A stretch of 25,208 nucleotides of DNA from Chloroflexota bacterium (GTDB lineage: Bacteria > Chloroflexota > Limnocylindria > Limnocylindrales > CSP1-4): positions 1 through 25,208 of the forward strand of contig JACVXW010000006.1 of assembly GCA_015661135.1 (NCBI GenBank). Direction: 5' to 3'. Positions 6,966 to 14,900 of this stretch are shown in pieces (within the stretch, counting starts at the first letter, position 1; the number at the start of each line of letters is the position of its first letter). The translations under genes and the position numbers were made by a program. The notes below the pieces were generated by a model. That model saw only the letters and a program-made list of their open reading frames with translations, was not told the origin of the DNA and ran no database searches.

Positions 6966-8121
6966 CGTTCCACGTACTACGCTCGCAACGGCAGCGTCCC
7001 GCCCCAGCGCCACACCCAGCACCGGCGCCCGGACGGCGGACTGTATGCCGAGGAGCTGTTCGGAGTCGAGGGGTTCTCGGGCCGCAGTTCCCTCATGTAC
7101 CACCTCGTCCCGCCCACGGTGACCCACAGAATCGAGGCCGTTCGTCGCGTGGCAGTGGAGCGTGCCGATGAGCCCGCCCATCGACACCGCCTCGTGAAGG
7201 CCTGGAGCCTGGAGCCGCACGGGGACGTTGTCTCCGGCCGCGTCCCACTCTTCGTCAACCGCGACGTCGTGATGGGGATCGTCCGCCCGGCCGGACCGAT
7301 GGAGGACGGCCTGTTCTACCGCAACGGGGTGGCAGACGAGATTCTCTTCGTCCACGAGGGCGCGGGCGTCTGCGACACGATCTTCGGGCCGTTGCGGTAT
7401 GGCCCGGGCGATTACCTGGTCCTGCCGATCGGGACGACCTGGCGCCCGGACCCCGACCCGGGGTCACCCCAGCGGATGCTCTGGCTGGAGTGCCCGTCCG
7501 AGCTGGAGCCGCCCAAGCGCTACCGGAACGACTACGGCCAGCTGCTGGAGCACGCCCCGTACTCCCAGCGTGACATCCACGCGCCAGAGGACGTTGCGCC
7601 CCGCGAGGAGACCGGCGAGTTCGTCGTCCACGTCCGGTCCACCGACCGGGTCACGGCCTAGCCGATCACGGGACGGGTCCACCAGCCGCCCCCGGTCCAC
7701 CAGACCTTCCAGGCCCGGAACTTCGTGGTCTGTTCGTTCGTGCCCCGCAAGTTCGACTACCAACCCGCTGGCGATCCCGGCCCCCTACAACCACTCGAAC
7801 ATCAACAGCGACGAGGTCATCTACTGCGTGGCCGGCAACTTCATGAGCCGGAGGGGCGTGGAGATCGGGTCGTTCACCGCCCACCCGGCGGGGATCCCGC
7901 ATGGGCCGCACCCCGGGACGGTGGAGGCCTCGATCGGGCGCGATGCCACCGACGAGCTGGCCGTCATGGTGGACACGTTCCACCCGCTCTTCCTGACGAA
8001 GGAAGCCATGGCCCTGGACGACGATCGCTACCCGTACTCGTGGCTGCCGCCCGAGGCAGGCGACGCCCAGCGGGAAGCCTCCGAGCTCGCGGAGCGAGGC
8101 CCGGAGGCGTTTCCCGACTGA
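6966..8121 (+). pseudogene. hmgA: Homogentisate 1,2-dioxygenase-like gene, disrupted
   Basis: The sequence follows the homogentisate dioxygenase family: TYYARNGSVPPQRHTQHRR, GGLYAEELFGVEGFSGRSSL and LVLPIGTTWRPDPDPGS, up to STDRVTA. There a TAG (7659-7661) interrupts. The next in-frame codons read PITGRVHQPPPVHQTF, so a family block, by memory about 27-30 residues including a 'GWDG' motif, is missing at the stop. Near 7761-7767 one extra base shifts the frame, and the C-terminal part continues as LAIPAPYNHSNINSDEVIY and IPHGPHPG, containing the His, Glu and His that bind iron in this family. No start codon stands at the normal place (CGT TCC before ACG TAC TAC), although AGGAGG is kept. The intact enzyme opens the ring of homogentisate in tyrosine breakdown. 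Confidence 0.85.
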
Positions 8122-8128
8122 CCTGCTG

Positions 8129-8147
8129 GCCGGCTGATGAGGCCGGC
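8129..8147. terminator. Short hairpin between convergent genes
   Basis: GCCGGC, a 7-nt loop and GCCGGC again form a 6-bp stem just after the dioxygenase stop codon and before the 3' end of the convergent membrane-partner gene. It has no U-tract and is weak evidence for termination. Confidence 0.3.
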
Positions 8148-8208
8148 TACCTCGCAGGTCGGGTACCGCGACTGCGCATTGGCCAGATCGTCGGGGAGGA
8201 GCCCGGCG

Positions 8209-8994
8209 TCAGCCCTCCGGCAGCTGGACGGTCGAGAGGTAGGACATGAAGAGCAAGACCTCATCGGGCTCGTTGATGTAGATGACGAACATCCGCCTGC
8301 CGATGAGGAAGAAGGCGCTCGCAAAATCGCCACAGTTCGTTGAGATCCGCCCCTGTCGGCCGTCGATGACGATCGAGGGCATGTCGGCGGCGACTGGAAC
8401 GCAGGTGGGCGTTGTCCCGCTCGGTGTCACGAACGCATCGATCCAGGCCTCCGCAGAGGTACCACTGGGGACCTCGGCGGCGAAGCCCATCACGTAGGTT
8501 CGGCTCGTCAGGAACCGGAGCCTGTCTGCCGCGGCGGTCGGGAAGTACCCGAACTTGTCCTGTGGGAAGAACGAGAAGTCGGTGGACGCTGGAATGGGAG
8601 TGACGCCCTTGGGGTAGGAGATCGTGTACCCGTAGCGTTCCGATACAAAGGGCGTCCACCCGGCGGTGCCGAAGAGGTCGTCCGTTGCTGTCGCAGTCGC
8701 GGCTGGTCCTGTTGTCGGACTCGTGGTCGGGACGTGCGTCGGCGAACCGCCCGGGGCGGGGCTGCGATCGAGGAATGTCAAGGTCGCCAGGCCGGCCACC
8801 GCGACGATCGCGATCCCGGCCGCCATTCGCATGGGCATGGTCATTGATTTGAACCTCCGCGGGACCCGGAGGTCCCGCTCCTGTGGGGTCGTCCTGGTGG
8901 CGAGGAGGACGGCGTCGATCGCCGCCGGCGGGACCCGGTCGGAGCCGGCCTCCAGCCAGTCGCGAACGGCACGCTCGAACAGTCGGTCGTTCAT
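8209..8994 (-). CDS. Single-pass membrane partner of sigma factor with PsbP-like outer domain (candidate anti-sigma)
   Basis: This 261-residue protein has a cytosolic N-terminus with the shared motif (VRDWLEAGSDRVPPAAIDAV, TPQERDLRVPRR), a membrane helix at about 57-75, a Thr/Pro-rich linker to about 105 and an outer domain. That domain begins FVSERYGYTISYPKG and contains two Cys (TPTCVPV and STNCGDF). The 'YGYxISYP' start recalls PsbP-like domains. The outer domain differs from the one at 5948-6901 while the cytosolic part is similar, so it may sense another signal for its own sigma factor. The ATG at 8994 overlaps the sigma stop (ATGA). No classical zinc anti-sigma motif is present. Confidence 0.78.
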   Translation of the reverse strand: MNDRLFERAVRDWLEAGSDRVPPAAIDAVLLATRTTPQERDLRVPRRFKSMTMPMRMAAGIAIVAVAGLATLTFLDRSPAPGGSPTHVPTTSPTTGPAATATATDDLFGTAGWTPFVSERYGYTISYPKGVTPIPASTDFSFFPQDKFGYFPTAAADRLRFLTSRTYVMGFAAEVPSGTSAEAWIDAFVTPSGTTPTCVPVAADMPSIVIDGRQGRISTNCGDFASAFFLIGRRMFVIYINEPDEVLLFMSYLSTVQLPEG

Positions 8995-9545
8995 GCCAGT
9001 CGCTCCTCTCGCGCATTGGCCACGTCGCGATTCGCTTCAAGTGCGGCGCGCAAGGCCCGGGTTGCGTAGTGCAATCGGGAGCGAGCGGTCCCGTCCGGGA
9101 TGCCGAGCGTCTCGGCCACCGCCACGAGGGGCAGGCCCGCGTGGTGATGCAGGACGAACACTGCCCGCTGGTCGAGCCGGAGAGTGCGGAATGCGCGCTC
9201 TAGCTCGTCGTGATCGTCGATGGCTCCGAAGTCGTCGGCCGCATCTGCGCGGTCGACAGGAAGGATGCGAACGACCGACGCCCATCGGCGATTGCTGGCG
9301 GCGTCGGCATAACAGGCGTGAATGAGGATCCGGAAGGCCCAGGCCTCGAAGCGGTCGCTGTCCCGCAGGTGCGGAAGCTTCCGCCAGATCGTGACGAGGG
9401 CGTTCTGCAGGACGTCCTCGGCGAGACCGGAATCGCGCAGGATCCGCCGGGCGACGCCGAAGAGCGTGCTGCTGACCTGGTGCACCAGATCCGCGAACGC
9501 CTCCTGGTCGCCCGAGCGAGCCCGCTCGACGAGGTCTCGATCCAT
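8991..9545 (-). CDS. ECF-type RNA polymerase sigma factor (intact)
   Basis: This 184-residue protein has region 2 (FADLVHQVSSTLFGVARRIL, EDVLQNALVTIWRKL, FEAWAFRILIHACY) and region 4 (LERAFRTLRLDQRAVFVLHH, VAETLGIPDGTARSRLHYA). It is a close paralogue of the protein at 5400-5951. The ATG at 9545 is chosen because it aligns with the paralogues (MDRDLVERA) and has GGAG four to five bases upstream. It is probably co-expressed with, and restrained by, the membrane protein that overlaps its 3' end. An 8-bp palindrome, GTGATCAC (9564-9571), lies just upstream and might be an operator. Confidence 0.92.
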   Translation of the reverse strand: MDRDLVERARSGDQEAFADLVHQVSSTLFGVARRILRDSGLAEDVLQNALVTIWRKLPHLRDSDRFEAWAFRILIHACYADAASNRRWASVVRILPVDRADAADDFGAIDDHDELERAFRTLRLDQRAVFVLHHHAGLPLVAVAETLGIPDGTARSRLHYATRALRAALEANRDVANAREERLA

Positions 9546-9582
9546 GGGTCTCCGGCCAGTACCGTGATCACACTGACCACGT

Positions 9583-10053
9583 CTACCCATGATGAGGGTG
9601 CGCCGTCGCCCATTCGTTCACGCGATCCGCAGGCGAATGCCCCGCCGGGTAGTGATGGAAGACGAATACGGCCCGCTGCTCCGGCGGCAGGCGCCGGAAT
9701 CCTCGGTCGAGCTGATCGCGTTGAGCGACCGTGATGAAGTCGTCCGCCGCCGCCGGTCCGTCGATCGGCAGGGCGCGGACGTTTGCCGCCCAGCGGCGAC
9801 CACGTCTGGCCTCCGCGTAGCAGGCATGCACCAGGATCCGGTGGATCCACGCATCGAAGCGCTCGATGTCGCGGAGACGCGGCAGCTCTCGCCAGGCGAT
9901 CACGAGTGTTTGCTGGACGGCATCCTCCGCCAGCCCGAGGTCGCGCAGGATCCGGTACGCGATCGACAGGAGCTGATCACCAGCCGCACGTGCCAGGCTG
10001 GCGAACGCCTCTTCGTCTCCGGCTCTCGCTCGCTCGACGAGGGCAAGCTGCAC
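9583..10053 (-). pseudogene. ECF-type sigma factor truncated before the region 4 HTH
   Basis: The GTG start (VQLALVERARAGDEEAF) has GAGGAG upstream. Region 2 is complete (SIAYRILRDLGLAEDAVQQTL, FDAWIHRILVHACYAEARR), and region 4 begins normally (LDRGFRRLPPEQRAVFVFHHY). It then departs into PAGHSPADRVNEWATAHPHHG and stops. The paralogues carry a helix-turn-helix of about 40 residues at this place, so -35 recognition would be lost. No membrane-partner gene follows: only 37 bp separate it from the next sigma gene. Both the 3' end and the partner appear to have been deleted together. Confidence 0.8.
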
Positions 10054-10157
10054 CCTCGACTCCTCATCCGTTGCGTTCGACGTGGACGCCTACCGTAGAT
10101 GAGTGGACGGTGCGTCCGATCGGTTCGATCTTCTGCCTGATCGCGCATCATTGGCAC

Positions 10158-10946
10158 ATGACCGACTCGCCGCGCAGCACGATCCGCAGCCGCATCCTCG
10201 GCGGCGAGACGCTCATCGGTGCCTGGACGGACATGGCGTCGCCACTGGCCACCGAGATCACCGGCCGCGCCGGTTACGACTGGCTCATCGCGGACCTTGA
10301 GCACGGGGCCGGGACCGAAGCGGAGCTGCTGCCCGTGCTCCTCGCCGCCGAGGTCAGCGGCGCGGCCGTCTTCGTGCGGCCGCAATCCGGCGAACGACTG
10401 CGAATCGGGCGGGCGCTGGACATGGGGGCCGCCGGGATCATGGTCCCCCGTCTCGACACGGCAGCCCAGGCCGCCGAGGCGGTCACGTTCCTGCGCTACC
10501 CGCCGGACGGGGTCCGGGGCGTTGCCCTTCGGACGCGCGGGGCGCGACTCGGGACGGTCGGCCACGGCGAGGTCCAGACCCTCAACCGCGAGATCGCCGG
10601 GATCATCCAGATCGAGTCGCCCAGCGCCGTCCGCGAGGCGGACGCGATCGCCGCCACGGACGGGGTCGACGTCCTGTTCGTCGGTCCGGCGGACCTCTCC
10701 CACTCCCTCGGCGTGCCGGGCCAGTTCGCCGATGGGACGTATCTGGCCGCCCTCGACAGCGTGGTTGCCGCGTGCCGGCGTCATGGCAAGGCGGCCGGGA
10801 TCCTGCTGTACGACGCCGCCGCGTTCGGGCCGCACCTCGCCCGCGGTTTCCGGTTCCTGGGCGTGGGCTCCGAGGGCTCGTTCATCGCGGAGGGAGCGCG
10901 AGCGGCATTGGACGCTGCCCGAGCCGCCGCCGCGCCCGCCCGCTAG
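10158..10946 (+). CDS. HpcH/HpaI aldolase family protein
   Basis: The 262-residue protein is the usual length for this TIM-barrel family. It shows DWLIADLEHG (H49, catalytic base position), AVFVRP (R74), GIMVPRLDTA, IIQIES (metal-binding Glu) and FVGPADLSHSLG (metal-binding Asp). Such class II aldolases cleave 4-hydroxy-2-oxoacids to pyruvate and an aldehyde, often in aromatic degradation; the substrate here is unknown. The start at 10158 gives the normal N-terminus (RSRILGGETLIGAW). No ribosome-binding site is seen; CATCAT six bases upstream might be a leaderless -10 box. It is divergent from the truncated sigma gene. Confidence 0.88.
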   Translation: MTDSPRSTIRSRILGGETLIGAWTDMASPLATEITGRAGYDWLIADLEHGAGTEAELLPVLLAAEVSGAAVFVRPQSGERLRIGRALDMGAAGIMVPRLDTAAQAAEAVTFLRYPPDGVRGVALRTRGARLGTVGHGEVQTLNREIAGIIQIESPSAVREADAIAATDGVDVLFVGPADLSHSLGVPGQFADGTYLAALDSVVAACRRHGKAAGILLYDAAAFGPHLARGFRFLGVGSEGSFIAEGARAALDAARAAAAPAR

Positions 10947-10971
10947 GATCGGCGTTCGCGGCGGAACGCTC

Positions 10972-10977
10972 TACACT
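10972..10977 (+). promoter_or_regulatory. Probable -10 box of a leaderless promoter for the CBS-korAB operon
   Basis: TACACT ends 8 nt before the GTG at 10986. There is no ribosome-binding site, and the 14 bases from the box match those before the gene at 4052 at all but two positions. This suggests that the operon starts here rather than with the aldolase gene. Confidence 0.5.
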
Positions 10978-10985
10978 TCTGACTC

Positions 10986-11486
10986 GTGACAGATATCACC
11001 GAGCGGGCCGTCGCGGCTCGCGTTCCTTCCGTCGCCGATGAGCACATCAAGGTGCTCGCCCGCCGCGATCCCATCACGGTCCGGCCCGGCACCAGTCTCA
11101 AGGATTGCATCGCCCGCATCCAGGCGGGCGGGACCGGCGATTCCGTGTTCGTGACGGACGCGGACGGCACGCTCCGCGGCGTCCTCACGGAGCGCGACAT
11201 CTTCGCCCAGCTCGTGGGCCGGGACGTGGACCTGACGCTCCCCGTCGAGTCGCTCATGAAAGAGCATCCCTGGACGCTGAAGCTGGACCAGCCCGTGCGC
11301 CACGTCATCGACCTGATGCAGACCGGGCGCTACCGGAACGTCCCGCTCGTAGACGATCGGGGCCGGCTGCTTGGCGTCATTCGGCCAGTTGACGTGCTCA
11401 AGTACCTCGCCGAGGCGTTCCCGGAGGAGCTGCTCAACCTGCCGCCCCGCCCGCATCAACGGATGCGTGAGTCGGAGGGCGCATGA
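10986..11486 (+). CDS. CBS-domain protein, first gene of the korAB operon
   Basis: This 166-residue protein consists mainly of two CBS domains, at about residues 25-82 (RRDPITVRPGTSLKDCIARI, RGVLTERDIFAQLVG) and 88-150 (LMKEHPWTLKLDQPVRHVI, RNVPLVDDRGRLLGVIRPVDV). A CBS pair normally binds AMP, ATP or SAM and serves as an energy sensor. No catalytic domain is attached. It overlaps korA by ATGA, so the two are translationally coupled, and it may adjust oxidoreductase activity to adenylate levels. That role is inference from position. The GTG start is preferred because of the leaderless promoter directly ahead. Confidence 0.88.
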   Translation: MTDITERAVAARVPSVADEHIKVLARRDPITVRPGTSLKDCIARIQAGGTGDSVFVTDADGTLRGVLTERDIFAQLVGRDVDLTLPVESLMKEHPWTLKLDQPVRHVIDLMQTGRYRNVPLVDDRGRLLGVIRPVDVLKYLAEAFPEELLNLPPRPHQRMRESEGA

Positions 11487-13351
11487 CGGCCGTCGAGGAG
11501 CGCAAGACGACCGAACGCCAGCTCGAGCGGGTCACGATCCGGTTCGCCGGCGATTCCGGCGACGGCATGCAGCTCACCGGCACCCAGTTCACACGGACCG
11601 CCGCAGTCTTCGGCAACGACATCAGCACCTACCCGGACTTCCCCGCCGAGATCCGGGCACCGGCCGGCTCCCTTCCCGGTGTTTCTGGCTTCCAGTTGAG
11701 CTTCTCGTCCACCGAGATTCACACCCCGGGCGACGAACCGGACGTCCTCGTGGCGATGAACCCGGCTGCGCTCAAGGCGAACATCGCCGATCTGCCCTCC
11801 GGCGGCGCCCTCGTCGTGAACGAGGACGCCTTCACGCCGGCCAACCTGGGCAAGGTTGGCTACACGGCGAACCCGCTGATCGACGGGTCGCTCAGCAAGT
11901 ACAACCTCTTCTCGATCCCGGTCTCGACCCTGAACGTGCGCGCGCTCCAGGGCCTTGAGCTCACGAACAAGCAGATGGACCTGACGAAGAACTTCTTCGC
12001 CCTCGGGCTGATGTTCTGGCTCTACGAGCGAAGCATGGACGCCACCCTCGCCTGGATCGACGAGAAGTTCTCCAAGCGCCCGGTCATCGCCGAGGGCAAC
12101 AAGCGGGCTCTCAAGGCGGGCTACAACTTCGGCGAGACCACCGAGATCTTCCACGAGCGCTACATCGTCCCGCCCGCCCACCTCAAGCCCGGCCGCTACC
12201 GGAACATCACCGGCAACGAGGCGGCCGCCCTCGGGTTCGTGGCGGCTTCCCAGCTGGCCGAGCGGCCGCTGTTCTACGGTTCGTACCCGATCACGCCGGC
12301 CTCGGACATCCTCCACCAGCTGGCCGGCTACAAGAACTTCGGGGTCAAGACCTTCCAGGCGGAGGACGAGATCGCGGCGATCGGGGCGGCCATCGGGGCG
12401 AGCTACGGCGGCGCGCTCGGCATGACCGGTACCTCCGGTCCCGGCGTCGCGCTCAAGAGCGAGGCCCTGGGCCTGGCGGTCATGGTGGAGCTGCCACTCG
12501 TCCTGATCGACGTCCAGCGGGCAGGCCCGTCCACCGGGATGCCCACCAAGACCGAGCAGGCGGACCTGCTCCAGGTGATGTTCGGGCGCAACTCGGATTC
12601 GCCGATCCCGATCGTCGCGCCGGCCACCCCCGGCGAGTGCTTCCAGTACGCGATCGAGGCCTGGCGGCTCGCGCTCAAGTACATGACGCCGGTCGCGTTC
12701 CTGAGCGACGCCTTCCTCGCGACCGGCGCGGAGCCGTGGCCCATCCCGGATCCGGACACCCTCCAAAGCATCGCCGTCCCGAACCGGACCGAGAAGGCGG
12801 GTTTCTACCCCTACCTGCGGGACCCTGAGACCCTCGCCCGGCCGTGGGCCGTGCCGGGCACACCCGGGCTGGAGCACCGGATCGGCGGCCTCGAGAAGGC
12901 GGACGTCCTCGGCAACGTCAGCTACGACCCGGACAACCACCACACCATGCAGATGCTGCGCCAGGCCAAGGTCGCCGGGATCGCCGCGGACATCCCGCCG
13001 CTCGAGGTTCACGGCGCCCCGGAGGGCGACCTGCTCATCCTCGGCTGGGGCTCCACCTATGGCGCGATCCGGAGCGCGGTGGAGCGGCTCCGCGCGCGCG
13101 GCGAGACCGTCTCCCACGCCCACCTCCGGCATCTCAACCCTTTCCCCGCGAACACGGAGTCGGTGCTCCGGTCGTTCAGGCGCGTCCTGATCCCGGAGCT
13201 GAACCTCGGCCAGCTCCTCATGCTGGTCCGCTCGCGCTACCTGATCGATGCCGTCGGCTACAACCGCGTTCGCGGGAAGCCCTTCCGGATCGTGGAGATC
13301 GAAGCCGAGGCCAACCGTCTCCTGGCCGAGCTCAAGGTGGCCGCCACGTGA
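11483..13351 (+). CDS. korA: 2-oxoacid:ferredoxin oxidoreductase, alpha subunit (gamma-alpha fusion)
   Basis: The 622-residue protein joins the gamma domain (about 1-190, with VTIRFAGDSGDGMQLTG and YPDFPAEIRAPAG) to the alpha domain (about 215-600, with FYGSYPITPASDILHQLAG, EDEIAAIGAAIGASYGG and STGMPTKTEQADLLQ). With KorB it oxidises a 2-oxoacid, most likely 2-oxoglutarate, with CoA to acyl-CoA and reduced ferredoxin. This KorAB form is known from mycobacteria and other oxygen-tolerant bacteria. Its length matches that group. No ferredoxin-type 4Fe-4S domain is fused. It starts within the CBS-gene stop (ATGA) and ends within the korB start (GTGA), so stoichiometric coupled translation is likely. 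Confidence 0.92.
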   Translation: MTAVEERKTTERQLERVTIRFAGDSGDGMQLTGTQFTRTAAVFGNDISTYPDFPAEIRAPAGSLPGVSGFQLSFSSTEIHTPGDEPDVLVAMNPAALKANIADLPSGGALVVNEDAFTPANLGKVGYTANPLIDGSLSKYNLFSIPVSTLNVRALQGLELTNKQMDLTKNFFALGLMFWLYERSMDATLAWIDEKFSKRPVIAEGNKRALKAGYNFGETTEIFHERYIVPPAHLKPGRYRNITGNEAAALGFVAASQLAERPLFYGSYPITPASDILHQLAGYKNFGVKTFQAEDEIAAIGAAIGASYGGALGMTGTSGPGVALKSEALGLAVMVELPLVLIDVQRAGPSTGMPTKTEQADLLQVMFGRNSDSPIPIVAPATPGECFQYAIEAWRLALKYMTPVAFLSDAFLATGAEPWPIPDPDTLQSIAVPNRTEKAGFYPYLRDPETLARPWAVPGTPGLEHRIGGLEKADVLGNVSYDPDNHHTMQMLRQAKVAGIAADIPPLEVHGAPEGDLLILGWGSTYGAIRSAVERLRARGETVSHAHLRHLNPFPANTESVLRSFRRVLIPELNLGQLLMLVRSRYLIDAVGYNRVRGKPFRIVEIEAEANRLLAELKVAAT

Positions 13352-14382
13352 CCGAAACCACGAACGCCTCGCCGCTCGACCTGCCGGTCCTCACCCGGAA
13401 GGACTTCGTGTCCGACCAGGAGGTCCGCTGGTGCCCCGGCTGCGGCGACTACTCGATCCTCGCCCAGACCCAGAAAGTGATGCCGGACTTCGGGTATCCG
13501 AAGGAGAACATCGTCTTCATCTCCGGCATCGGCTGCTCCGGACGCCTGCCGTACTACATGAACACGTACGGCTTCCACACGATCCACGGCCGCGCGCCGG
13601 CCATCGCCACCGGCCTCAAGGCCGCCCGGCCGGACCTCATGGTCTGGGTGATCACCGGCGACGGCGACGCCCTATCGATCGGGGGCAACCATCTGGTCCA
13701 CTCGCTGCGCCGCAACGTGGACATCCGGATCATCATGTTCAACAACCGGATCTACGGCCTCACCAAGGGCCAGGCCAGCCCGACATCGGAGTTCGGCAAG
13801 GTCACCAAATCGTCGCCATACGGCACCATCGACTACCCAGTCAGCCCGCTCGCGATCGCGCTCGCAGCCGAGGCCAGCTTCATCGCCCGCTCGGTGGACA
13901 CCCACACCGAGCACCTCCAGGGCACGCTCGAGGCGGCCGGCAAGCATCACGGGTCCACGTTCGTCGAGGTCCTCCAGAACTGCAACATCTTCAACGACGG
14001 TGCCTTCCGCGACTTCACCGACCGCGAGGTTCGCGACGATCGGATGCTCGCCCTGACCCACGGCAAGCCGATGATCTTCGGCAAGGACCGCGACAAGGGG
14101 ATCCGGCTCAACGGCCACCAGCCGGAGATCGTCACGATCGGCGAGAACGGCATCACGGAGGCGAACCTCCTGGTCCACGACGAGACGGACCCGCTCATCG
14201 CCTTCATGCTCGCCCACATCTACTGGCCCGAGTTCCCGGTCCCGGTCGGCGTGATCCGGAGGATCCATCGGCCGACACACGACCGGCTGATCAGCGAGCA
14301 GATCGAGCAGGCCATCGCGAGTCGCGGCACGGGCAACCTTCGCCGACTGCTGGATGGCGGCGAGACCTGGACGGTCGAGTAG
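13348..14382 (+). CDS. korB: 2-oxoacid:ferredoxin oxidoreductase, beta subunit
   Basis: The 344-residue protein is the TPP-binding subunit. WCPGCGDYSIL (C29 and C32) supplies cluster ligands, and GIGCSGRLPYYMNTYGFH is the typical following segment. The TPP motif begins with ITGDGDALSIGGNH (about 103-116) and ends near IMFNNRIYGLTKGQ. It catalyses decarboxylation and passes electrons to ferredoxin through its 4Fe-4S cluster. The GTG start overlaps the korA stop. The 2-oxoglutarate assignment rests on overall KorB likeness; other 2-oxoacids are possible. Confidence 0.92.
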   Translation: MTETTNASPLDLPVLTRKDFVSDQEVRWCPGCGDYSILAQTQKVMPDFGYPKENIVFISGIGCSGRLPYYMNTYGFHTIHGRAPAIATGLKAARPDLMVWVITGDGDALSIGGNHLVHSLRRNVDIRIIMFNNRIYGLTKGQASPTSEFGKVTKSSPYGTIDYPVSPLAIALAAEASFIARSVDTHTEHLQGTLEAAGKHHGSTFVEVLQNCNIFNDGAFRDFTDREVRDDRMLALTHGKPMIFGKDRDKGIRLNGHQPEIVTIGENGITEANLLVHDETDPLIAFMLAHIYWPEFPVPVGVIRRIHRPTHDRLISEQIEQAIASRGTGNLRRLLDGGETWTVE

Positions 14383-14392
14383 GGGAGCCGAG

Positions 14393-14893
14393 ATGATCTG
14401 CCCCGTCTGCCAGTTCGACAACTTCGCCGGCGACGACCTGTGCGACAACTGCGGCGCTGACCTCCGCGAGGCCGACACGCCCGAGGCCGCGACCGGGTTC
14501 CAGGGCCGCCTCCTCGGCGCTCACCTGGACGAGCTCGGTGCGCCCGAGCCGGAAGTCGTGGACGCGGATGTCGATGTCGCCGAGGCCATCGAGCGGATGC
14601 ACCGCGACGGCATCGACTGCCTGCTCGTGACCGATGGCGGGCGCCTGGTCGGCATCTTCACGGACCGCGACGCCCTCATCAAGCTCGCCGGACACGGGCC
14701 CGAGCACCGGCCGATCTCCGAGCTGATGACGCGCGACCCCGTGGTGCTGCGTCACGATGATCCGATCGCGGTCGCGATCCACAAGATGGCCGTCGGCGGG
14801 TTCCGGCACGTGCCGATCGTGGACGGCGGCCGGCCGATCGCCGTGGTCTCGGCACGAGACGTCTTCCGCCACATCGCGACGCGGCTCGGCTGA
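14393..14893 (+). CDS. Zinc-ribbon plus paired CBS-domain protein
   Basis: The 166-residue protein opens with a zinc ribbon, ICPVCQFDNFAGDDLCDNCG (two CxxC pairs). A CBS pair follows at about 55-105 (VAEAIERMHRDGIDCLLV, LVGIFTDRDALIKLAG) and 110-165 (MTRDPVVLRHDDPIAVAIHKM, VSARDVFRHIATRLG). CBS pairs bind adenine nucleotides; the ribbon may mediate protein or nucleic-acid contact. It lies 10 bp after korB with GGGGAG ahead of its ATG, so it belongs to the same operon. It is the second CBS protein flanking korAB, and a joint regulatory role is plausible but unproven. Confidence 0.88.
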   Translation: MICPVCQFDNFAGDDLCDNCGADLREADTPEAATGFQGRLLGAHLDELGAPEPEVVDADVDVAEAIERMHRDGIDCLLVTDGGRLVGIFTDRDALIKLAGHGPEHRPISELMTRDPVVLRHDDPIAVAIHKMAVGGFRHVPIVDGGRPIAVVSARDVFRHIATRLG

Positions 14894-14900
14894 TCCGCCC

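Noticed and set aside
9564..9571. CRP-type site (TGTGATCAC)
   Set aside because: Only a bare 8-bp palindrome is present; the TGTGA-N6-TCACA spacing is absent.
11456..13132. Long open frame on the minus strand opposite korA
   Set aside because: It is an arginine/valine/aspartate-rich shadow of a clear, motif-bearing gene; long antisense frames are expected at this GC content.
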